In this document: positions 15,728 through 21,923 of the stretch, piece by piece | Layout of the letters: each line of letters begins with the position of its first letter | How positions within the stretch are numbered: the first letter of the stretch is position 1 | Assembly (NCBI GenBank): GCA_001657295.1 | Contig: LYSW01000022.1 | Span: 1-40,310, forward strand | Source of the DNA: Oceanicaulis sp. BBD 1991-10 | GTDB lineage: Bacteria; Pseudomonadota; Alphaproteobacteria; Caulobacterales; Maricaulaceae | DNA: 40,310 nucleotides | Reading direction: 5' to 3' | Translations under genes and position numbers: made by a program | Notes under the pieces: model-generated | What the model was told of the DNA's origin: nothing | Seen by the model: only the letters and a program-made list of their open reading frames with translations | Database searches by the model: none

Positions 15728-16939
15728 ATGAATTCAGCCCCCTCGCCCGCCGACCGTCTTCCGGTCACCGTCCTGTCCGGCTTTCTCGGCGCGGGAAAAA
15801 CCACCCTTCTCAATCATTTGCTGACGAACACGGATGGGCTGAAGCTGGCCGTCATCGTCAACGATATGAGCGAGGTGAATATTGACGGCGACCTTGTCGA
15901 GCGCGCGGGCGCGGTGACCAAGACCGATGAAAACCTGGTCGAAATGACCAATGGCTGCATCTGCTGCACCTTGCGCGAGGATCTGCTCACTGAGGTGAAG
16001 CGGATCGCCGACATGGGCCGTTTCGACGGCCTGGTGATTGAATCCACCGGCATTTCAGAACCATTGCCGGTCGCCGCCACTTTCGATTTCCGCGATGAGG
16101 CCGGCGCCAGCCTGGGCGATCATGCGCGCATCGACGCGATGGTCACGGTCGTCGACGCGGTCAATCTGCTCAAAGACTACGCTTCCACCGAGTTTCTGTC
16201 CGACCGCGGCGAGACGGCGGGCGACGGCGATACGCGTGCGGTGATCGACTTGCTGGTCGATCAGATCGAATTCGCCGACATCATCGTGATCAACAAGGCG
16301 GGCCTCGCCGGACCGCAACAGATGGACATCGTGCGAAAAGTGGTGACCGGGCTCAATCCGGAGGCCCGGATCCTTGAGACTGATTTTTCCCGCGTCGCGC
16401 CCGCGGACATCTTGGGGACCCGATTATTCGATTTCGAGCGCGCCCAGAGCCATCCGCTTTGGGCGAAAGAGCTCTATGATTTCGAGAGCCATACGCCGGA
16501 GACCGAAGAGTATGGGATCGAGCATTTCGTCTATCGCGAACGCCGGCCCTTCGATCCGCAAAAACTCCACGCCTTCTTCAACCGGTCCTGGCCGAACGTC
16601 ATTCGCTGCAAAGGCCATTTCTGGGTCGCCACACGGCCGGCCTGGATCGCCGAGGTCAGCCAGGCCGGCGCTCTGGTGCGCCATGAAGGCCTGGGCCGCT
16701 GGTGGGCCGAAGTGCCCGCCGAGCAATGGCCCGGCGGGGATGCGTTCAACAATCTGCTCAAACAGCATTGGGATCCGGTCTGGGGCGATCGCCGCAACGA
16801 GCTGGTCTTCATCGGCATCGGCATGGATGAAGCGGCGCTCAGACGGGATCTGGACGCCTGTCTGATCGAGAGCGATGAATTCCGACCTGACGACTGGGCG
16901 GCGATGGCGGACCCGTTTCCGAAATGGGGCCAGTCTTAA
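15728..16939 (+). CDS. COG0523 GTPase, zinc metallochaperone (CobW/ZNG1-like)
   Basis: 403-residue G3E-family GTPase. The P-loop is GFLGAGKTT (18-26), the metal-binding CICC motif has C77, C79 and C80, and the switch-like ESTGISEP and the base-recognition NKAGL follow. A CobW C-terminal domain holds [12 protein letters not shown] and [13 protein letters not shown]. The Zur palindrome just upstream argues for the zinc branch (ZigA/YeiR/ZNG1-like), which supplies zinc to client enzymes during starvation, not for cobalamin synthesis. The ATG at 15728 is preceded by TGAGG. The frame is open further upstream but that part overlaps the operator and the divergent gene. Confidence 0.92.
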   Translation: MNSAPSPADRLPVTVLSGFLGAGKTTLLNHLLTNTDGLKLAVIVNDMSEVNIDGDLVERAGAVTKTDENLVEMTNGCICCTLREDLLTEVKRIADMGRFDGLVIESTGISEPLPVAATFDFRDEAGASLGDHARIDAMVTVVDAVNLLKDYASTEFLSDRGETAGDGDTRAVIDLLVDQIEFADIIVINKAGLAGPQQMDIVRKVVTGLNPEARILETDFSRVAPADILGTRLFDFERAQSHPLWAKELYDFESHTPETEEYGIEHFVYRERRPFDPQKLHAFFNRSWPNVIRCKGHFWVATRPAWIAEVSQAGALVRHEGLGRWWAEVPAEQWPGGDAFNNLLKQHWDPVWGDRRNELVFIGIGMDEAALRRDLDACLIESDEFRPDDWAAMADPFPKWGQS

Positions 16940-17076
16940 GCTCCGCCGCCCGTGACGCGCGGCGGCCGAGCCAGGTGTCATCCCGGGCCGGGTCCTGGGC
17001 GCTGAACCGCACCTCACGGAATGGCCGCCAGCCTGCTATAACGCCGTGATCCTTGGCGGTGGCGGCGGTGTTGCAG

Positions 17077-18120
17077 ATGAAGTGCTTGGTGGTTGGCGGG
17101 ACCGGATTTCTGGGCGGCGCGATCGTGGACGCCCTGGTGCGCGGCGGGCACGCCGTCACAATCCTCTCAAGGGGCAAGACCGCCCGCCCGACCCAGCATG
17201 CCGTCGAAACCATTCGAGCCGACAGATTTGGCGATCTGCGCGCAATCGCCGGCCAGGCGTTCGACTGGGTGTTCGATACCTGCGCCTTCGACCCGGAGGC
17301 GGTGGACAGGCTGTTGCGGGTGATCGGAGCGACGTGCCAGCGCTATCTATTGATCTCATCCATATCGGTATACGGACGTTTCCTCCGTCCGGGCTTGGAC
17401 GAAACGGAGCCGGTCCCGAACGCCACGGCGGCGGATCTGTCCGTCGCCGCCCGGCTGACCGGGGACGCGCGCGGCTCGGCGATGTCCTATGGCGCGTCCT
17501 ATGGACCGCTTAAACGCGCGTGCGAGATCAAGGCGGCGGAGCAATTGGGCGACCGGGCGACCATTCTGCGCGTCGGTCTCCTGGTCGGCGCCGGAGACTA
17601 TACGGACCGGCTGACATGGTGGGTGCGCCGGATTGACGAAGCGCGCGGCGGCCGCCGGCGCATTCCCGCTCCGGGGCCCAGGAACCGTCGTGTTCAATTG
17701 ATCGATGTTCGCGATGTCGCGGACTTTGCGGTGCATTGCGCAGACGCGAGACTGGCCGGGATCTGGAACGTCACCGGCGAAGCCAGGCCGCTTTCAGACA
17801 TTCTCGAACCGATCATCGGCGCCAGCAATTCCGATGCGGAGCTGGCATGGGTGTCTGAAGCGTCGATATTGGAGGCCGGCGTCGAGGCCTGGACCGATAT
17901 TCCGCTCATGGCTCCGACCGGCTCCGATTTCAGATATTTTCTGGAGGTCAGCGCCGCCAAGGCGATGCGCCATGGCCTCGATTTCCGGCCGTATGAGGAG
18001 ACGCTGCGGGATCTCCTCGAGTGGGACAGGCTGCGGCGCGACGAGCGGCTGAAGGGCGGCATGACCGCACAACAGGAAGCCGAGCTTCTGGCCGCTGATG
18101 ATCGCCGCGGCGCGCTCTAG
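17077..18120 (+). CDS. Extended SDR / NAD-dependent epimerase-like protein
   Basis: 347-residue Rossmann-fold protein. It opens with MKCLVVGGTGFLGG (glycine motif 8-14) and has YLLISSISVYG. SYGPLKRACE supplies the Tyr-x3-Lys pair, and the substrate-side RVQLIDVRDVADF is typical of nucleotide-sugar epimerase relatives. The substrate is unknown. The frame begins earlier at TTG/GTG codons, but the ATG at 17077 places the glycine motif at the normal distance from the start. The ribosome site is weak (GGCGGTG). An inverted repeat CGGCGCC-GCC-GGCGCCG (18135-18151) just downstream may help termination. Confidence 0.85.
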   Translation: MKCLVVGGTGFLGGAIVDALVRGGHAVTILSRGKTARPTQHAVETIRADRFGDLRAIAGQAFDWVFDTCAFDPEAVDRLLRVIGATCQRYLLISSISVYGRFLRPGLDETEPVPNATAADLSVAARLTGDARGSAMSYGASYGPLKRACEIKAAEQLGDRATILRVGLLVGAGDYTDRLTWWVRRIDEARGGRRRIPAPGPRNRRVQLIDVRDVADFAVHCADARLAGIWNVTGEARPLSDILEPIIGASNSDAELAWVSEASILEAGVEAWTDIPLMAPTGSDFRYFLEVSAAKAMRHGLDFRPYEETLRDLLEWDRLRRDERLKGGMTAQQEAELLAADDRRGAL

Positions 18121-18237
18121 CCCCGGGTTGGACGCGGCGCCGCCGGCGCCGGGCGGCGTTGACGGAGCCGCGTCTCGCCAAGGACCGTCTGACATGTCCG
18201 GCTCTGGACAGGGTGCGCCCTATTGGGGAAGGATTGC

Positions 18238-18279
18238 ATGGAGCACAGCCTTGAACTGAGCACCCGCGGCGACCCATGA
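18238..18279 (+). CDS. Possible 13-codon leader peptide coupled to the HlyD gene
   Basis: ATG at 18238 opens a frame MEHSLELSTRGDP ending in TGA at 18277-18279. That stop shares ATGA with the start of the HlyD-type gene at 18276. A strong ribosome site GGGGAAGGA (18225-18233) precedes the mini-frame, while the HlyD ATG has none of its own. The arrangement looks like translational coupling. Evidence is limited to spacing and overlap. Confidence 0.35.
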   Translation: MEHSLELSTRGDP

Positions 18280-19523
18280 CCGATCTGTTTCGAAAACAAG
18301 CTGTCCAGCACGCCTTGCGCGGCCGCCTTGACGGCGCCGTGGTGCTGGCCATCCCGTTGCCGGTGAAGCTTCTGGGGCTTCTCGCCGCGCTTATCGTGGC
18401 GGGCATCGTCATCTTCGCCGCATTATCAAGCTATGCGCGGCGCGAGACGGCGCCGGGATGGCTGACCCCCGACCAGGGCGTGGTGCGGGCGGCGGCGCTG
18501 TCCGGCGGCCAGGTCGCTGAGATTTTGACGCAGGAAGGCGCGTCGGTTGAACCGGGCGCGCCTCTGGCGCGGCTCCGGCTTGATCAGGACACTGAAGAGG
18601 GCGCAGCCGGCGACCAGATCCTGAACGCCTTGCGGGCCCAGGCGGACGCGGCGCGAGAAACCGCCCGTACGGAGATCGCCCGCCTTGAAGCGGAGGCCGC
18701 ACGCCTGGCGACCGCCCTTGCCGGGCTTGAACGCGAGCGCGCCGAGGTTCGCGATCAGATCGCTTTGCAGCGCGAGCAGGTGGAGTTGGCCGAGGAGCAG
18801 ATTCAGCGCGCGGTTCAGCTCTCCGAACGCGGCTTTCTGTCGGGCCGCGAACTTGACGACCGCCGCCAGCGCGCGCTCAGCGCGCGCCAGTCCCTGGCCG
18901 CGTTCGAGCGCAATCTCGCCACGCTCGACCGCCAGATCGCCGACACCCGCTCGGCCATTGAAACGACGCCGCTCGAGATTGAGGCCGCCGAGGCGCGCGC
19001 CCGGTCCGCCGAAGCCTCTTTGCAGGAACGGCTCAGCGGTCAGGCGGCGCGCACCCGCGCCCTGGTGGTCGCGCCGACCGCCGCCCGGGTCGCGGCCCTG
19101 CCGGTCCGGCCCGGCCAGACCGTCGGCCCCGGGGAGACGATCGCGGTTCTGGTGCCCGATGGCGGCCGGCTCATCGCGGAGCTTTATCTGCCGACCCGCG
19201 CGGCCGGATTTATCGAGCCCGGCCAGGAGGTTCAGCTAAGAGTCGACGCCTTTCCGCATCAGCGTTTCGGCACCGCCCCGGCGACGATCACCTCGGTCTC
19301 GCGCACCGTGCTGGCTCCGAATGAAGCCGCGATTCCCGGCCTTGCCTTGTCCGAGCCGGTATTCCGTGTCGAGGCGGCGCTGGAGTTCACCGAAATCGAG
19401 GCCTATGGCGAGGCGATTCCCTTGCAGCCCGGCCTTCTGGTGTCCGCGGACATCATCATCGATCGGCGCAATCTGATTGAATGGCTGTTCGATCCGCTAT
19501 TCGCGGCGGGCCGGCGCAGCTAG
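18276..19523 (+). CDS. HlyD-family adaptor of a peptide exporter
   Basis: 415-residue membrane fusion protein of a type I secretion system. A short cytoplasmic N-terminus (1-27) leads to one membrane helix (about 28-50). A lipoyl-like half domain follows (GGQVAEILTQEGASVEPGAPL, about 74-95), then a long coiled-coil hairpin (about 110-250, rich in Glu/Arg/Ala). The second lipoyl half (VVAPTAARVAALPVRPGQTV, about 265-285) and beta-barrel regions complete it. It resembles the CvaA-type partners of bacteriocin exporters, bridging the inner-membrane ABC exporter to TolC. The C39 ABC exporter at 21924 is its obvious partner. The start shares ATGA with a mini-frame upstream. Confidence 0.9.
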   Translation: MTDLFRKQAVQHALRGRLDGAVVLAIPLPVKLLGLLAALIVAGIVIFAALSSYARRETAPGWLTPDQGVVRAAALSGGQVAEILTQEGASVEPGAPLARLRLDQDTEEGAAGDQILNALRAQADAARETARTEIARLEAEAARLATALAGLERERAEVRDQIALQREQVELAEEQIQRAVQLSERGFLSGRELDDRRQRALSARQSLAAFERNLATLDRQIADTRSAIETTPLEIEAAEARARSAEASLQERLSGQAARTRALVVAPTAARVAALPVRPGQTVGPGETIAVLVPDGGRLIAELYLPTRAAGFIEPGQEVQLRVDAFPHQRFGTAPATITSVSRTVLAPNEAAIPGLALSEPVFRVEAALEFTEIEAYGEAIPLQPGLLVSADIIIDRRNLIEWLFDPLFAAGRRS

Positions 19524-19536
19524 GCGAAGAGGCCGC

Positions 19537-19668
19537 TTAGGCGGCGGCTGCGCAGAGCGCCGCAAGCCCGGCTCCGGCGGCGTCGCCGGCGCCAATCGCG
19601 CCCCGCGCGGCGATCGCGTCCATTTCGTCCAGCGTCAGCCGGCGAACACCCTCGAACTCCCCCGTCAT
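19537..19668 (-). CDS. Short peptide precursor with double-glycine-type leader
   Basis: 43-codon frame from ATG 19668 to TAA 19537-19539. It starts MTGEFEGVRRLTLDEMDAIA and continues with ARGAIGAGDAAGAGLAALC and then four alanines. RRLTLDEMDAIA aligns with RELTMNEIDAVY in the precursor at 21236, position by position. Both then have a glycine-ending processing site (ARG here, YGG there) and a GDAA motif. The core after ARG is only 20 residues, with one cysteine (C39). It lies 14 bases after the HlyD stop, on the other strand. It may be a second exported peptide or a shrunken paralogue. Upstream AGG gives only a weak ribosome site. Confidence 0.6.
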   Translation of the reverse strand: MTGEFEGVRRLTLDEMDAIAARGAIGAGDAAGAGLAALCAAAA

Positions 19669-20235
19669 CGACGGCCTGGCGCGCCTCTTGATTGAGGATT
19701 GCACAGAAGCCGCGCGGCTAGGCTCGCGACGCCTTCTGCGGCGTGACTTAATAAATCAGGACGGATTCAGCCCCAAAATCCAAGCGCTTCTCCCGCCACG
19801 GCCCGCATCAATCCCAGTCGATGCTGCGTCCGGGCGCCGGGCCGATGACGCCGCGAGTTCGCCGCGCCGCCGACACGGACGCATCGTCCACCTCAGGTCA
19901 CGAGCGAAAGCGCTCGGCTCGCTCTCAAACCAGCGACTGGCCGTTGTCGCGGCGCGGACGGACTCCGCTTCGGTCTGCGAGATTTCCCGTCTGTTTGCGT
20001 GGCTTAGTTGACGCCGCCTCGGAACCCCGCAGCGTGCTGGCGCTCCCCTCAGGCGCGCAAAGCACTTGAGCGTTATCGCCTTTAGCGCGTAGGCTGAGCG
20101 TGTGAGTTGTCGATGCAGTCACGAGGAAGCGACGCTCTTGGTCTGGGCGCCAAGGGAATGCTGAAGCGGGCCATGTATCGAAATAGCCCGAGTCATTCGC
20201 GTTAGACACCCTTACAGTGGAAGGCGACGACGAGT
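19669..20235. other. Gene-free interval between peptide gene and AT-rich island
   Basis: I find no convincing gene here on either strand. Frames of 60-107 codons exist, but they lack ribosome sites and recognisable features. A short inverted repeat ACGCC/GGCGT flanks 19730-19745. Base composition moves from GC-rich to AT-rich near 20210, marking the left edge of the cargo island. Confidence 0.5.
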
Positions 20236-20631
20236 ATGAATGCTAATGATATAATAAAGAACATGTCACAGGAAATCTGGGACGCGCGAAATCTTGACGC
20301 ACTTGAGAAGTGGTATTCAAGTGAATTCGTAAACTATGTTGGTTCCAATAGGCATGTGACTTCTCTAGACACATTTCGGTAAGGGCTGCAGATTATCTTT
20401 TCTGGGTTTTCGGATACGAAGCTCAGGATAATAGAACAGATTTCCAACGGAGAAATGGTTGCATCACGCGTCATGCTGCATGGCATCCATTCAGGTGATT
20501 TTATGAATATCGCGTCAACACAAAAAGAGATCGCCATTTCCGGAAGTCGATTTGACCGTGTTCGCGACGGAAAAATCATAGAACATTGGTCTATGTTTGA
20601 TTTCTTTTCGCTCATTCAGAAAATCCAATAA
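20236..20631 (+). pseudogene. SnoaL-like protein interrupted by an in-frame stop
   Basis: One frame of 132 codons runs from ATG 20236 to TAA 20629-20631, broken only by TAA at 20380-20382 (codon 49). The second part has the hallmarks of SnoaL-like/ester-cyclase folds: VASRVMLHGIHSGDF, then IAISGSRFDRVRDGKIIEHWSMFD. The first part (QEIWDARNLDALEKWYSSEFVNYVG) fits the N-terminal helices of the same fold. A single substitution, for example GAA, AAA or CAA to TAA, would explain it. A sequencing error is also possible. Composition is AT-rich, like the next two genes. A role in the peptide locus is unknown. Confidence 0.65.
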
Positions 20632-20736
20632 AACTTATTTCTTAAGTTCGAGGTTAAACAAATGATACTATACAATAAAAACGGAATTGTTGGATACAAT
20701 CCGATGTTATCTTTCACGCATACTCTGGAGGGAGAT

Positions 20737-21171
20737 ATGTCGTATGTGCTCTTTCCCGTTTCAGAGGGCACGCATTGGCGAGTCATTTTTACCACCGTAT
20801 TGTCGGTTTCGGGATTCTGCGTGATCGCCTTTAGTCATCATTTTGATAGCGTTAGCGCATATGGATTGCTCGGCGCCGCATTATTGCTTTGTGTTAGTAT
20901 GTACATATTCGTGCAAGGATTATTAAAAAAGAGAAAAATATTCACAAGTAAACCGAAGCCAGTTGGAAGAGCGCCTGACATATACGCTATTGAATGGTTT
21001 TTCAACTTTGCTTTTGCGGCGTTCGCGGTCTTGATGAGTGCAAACTATTTTACGAGTATTTGGATAAAATCGGCTCTGATTATTTGTTCTTCATTGCCAG
21101 CTTTAATGGCGACTATTCCATTCTGGGGCGACAGGCTCTTCACGGCCGCGCAGCGAAATGAATCAGATTGA
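20737..21171 (+). CDS. Four-helix membrane protein, candidate immunity protein
   Basis: 144 residues from ATG 20737, which has a very strong ribosome site, GGAGGGAG (20727-20734). An earlier ATG at 20662 would add 25 residues and has a weaker GAGG. Four hydrophobic helices lie at about 15-34, 42-63, 84-105 and 110-130, with a Lys/Arg-rich cytoplasmic loop (KKRKIFTSKPKP) in the middle. I recognise no family. It is AT-rich and ends 65 bases before the bacteriocin-like precursor. Small membrane proteins beside class II-type bacteriocins are commonly immunity proteins, which is my inference. Confidence 0.7.
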   Translation: MSYVLFPVSEGTHWRVIFTTVLSVSGFCVIAFSHHFDSVSAYGLLGAALLLCVSMYIFVQGLLKKRKIFTSKPKPVGRAPDIYAIEWFFNFAFAAFAVLMSANYFTSIWIKSALIICSSLPALMATIPFWGDRLFTAAQRNESD

Positions 21172-21202
21172 CGCATATTGATTGTCATTGTATCTCCTGA
21201 AA

Positions 21203-21219
21203 GGCGACTAATAGTCGCC
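21203..21219. promoter_or_regulatory. 17-bp palindrome upstream of the peptide precursor
   Basis: GGCGACTA and TAGTCGCC are exact reverse complements around a single A. The site ends 17 bases before the TTG start of the precursor. It could be an operator or an RNA hairpin near the ribosome site. No regulator gene is adjacent. Confidence 0.5.
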
Positions 21220-21235
21220 GTTTATCAATGGAGAA

Positions 21236-21469
21236 TTGAATAAGCGCGAGCTTACGATGAATGAGATTGACGCCGTGTATGGCGGCCTCGACAAGGGTGA
21301 CGCGGCCGCAATGGCTGCGGTCCTTGGCGTTGGCGCCGCCCTTACAGGAACAACCGCGCTGGCGGCAGGCGCCACGGGCGTCGGTGCTCCGGCTGCGCTC
21401 GCTGCAGGGGCGGTGTCGGCCGTGATGGGCCTCGCGGCGGCCGGGCTGGCGCTCTACGCGGCGACCTAG
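21236..21469 (+). CDS. Double-glycine-leader bacteriocin-like precursor
   Basis: 77 residues from TTG. The leader MNKRELTMNEIDAVYGG fits the double-glycine type (E-L-x4-I-x3-GG) removed by C39 peptidases. The predicted 60-residue core begins LDKGDAAAM and is almost wholly Ala, Gly, Val, Leu and Thr. It has no cysteine and has two glycine-zipper-like hydrophobic stretches separated near APAALAAG, so it should insert into membranes like microcin V or class II bacteriocins. An in-frame TAG at 21212 limits the start. ATG 21257 would leave only a 10-residue leader. GGAG at 21230-21233 is unusually close to the TTG. The position between the HlyD and C39 exporter genes supports export. Confidence 0.8.
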   Translation: MNKRELTMNEIDAVYGGLDKGDAAAMAAVLGVGAALTGTTALAAGATGVGAPAALAAGAVSAVMGLAAAGLALYAAT

Positions 21470-21493
21470 CCGCAGACGCTTTTTCCGGAGGTT

Positions 21494-21525
21494 GAGAATG
21501 GGATCCGTCCAGTGATCCCATTCTC
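21494..21525 (+). terminator. Strong hairpin after the peptide precursor
   Basis: GAGAATGGGATC (21494-21505) and GATCCCATTCTC (21514-21525) form a perfect 12-bp stem with an 8-base loop, 24 bases after the precursor stop. No U-tract follows, so it may act as an RNA-stabilising 3' end or a partial terminator that keeps precursor mRNA in excess of exporter mRNA. Confidence 0.55.
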
Positions 21526-21923
21526 GACGGCCGTGCTGGAGCAATGGTCGACCGGGTCCTTGCTCAACCGAGCTGACGGATTGGCCCATCGCCTGTCGGC
21601 ACGATCGAAGGCGGCCAGGCCCTTCAGGGCAGTCCGTCGCCTCCCGGTTTTGCAGGCCGCGGCGAAAGTCTCACCCGATATACACCTGGTTAAATACAAC
21701 CTGGCTCAACGTCAGTCTGACGAGCCGCTTCGGCAGTCATCACGCTCGCCTCATCATAATCTCAGCCGAGTGATTTCCAGTCGCCATCAGCGAGAATCAT
21801 CAGGCCTCAGCGGATTGCGCAGCAATGCCTGAGAGTATGGGGCGTCACGATTCCCCGTTCGCCGCCCGCGACATTGCATCAGAGCTTGTGGCCCGCCGCC
21901 TGAAGCATTAACTCCGCTGAGGC
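21526..21923. other. Gene-free interval before the exporter gene
   Basis: No supported gene. A GTG-initiated frame (21512-21832) has no ribosome site and overlaps the hairpin. A short repeat ACCTGGTTAAATACAACCTGG-like dyad lies around 21685-21706. No further leader resembling LTxxEIDA was found on either strand. Confidence 0.45.

Noticed and set aside
18195-18210. TGTCC-N6-GGACA dyad upstream of the HlyD gene as an operator
   Set aside because: Only five base pairs per arm in GC-rich DNA; expected by chance.
19925-20209. 94-codon minus-strand frame and 107-codon plus-strand frame (19688-20011)
   Set aside because: Low-complexity polar sequence, no ribosome sites, no recognisable domain; they overlap each other.
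20380-20382. Recoding of the in-frame stop in the SnoaL-like gene
   Set aside because: The codon is UAA, which is not used for selenocysteine or pyrrolysine, and no stimulatory structure is apparent. A mutation or sequencing error is simpler.
21512-21832. GTG-initiated 106-codon frame between precursor and exporter
   Set aside because: The start lies inside the hairpin loop region, no ribosome site, Ser/Arg-rich translation typical of noncoding GC-rich DNA.
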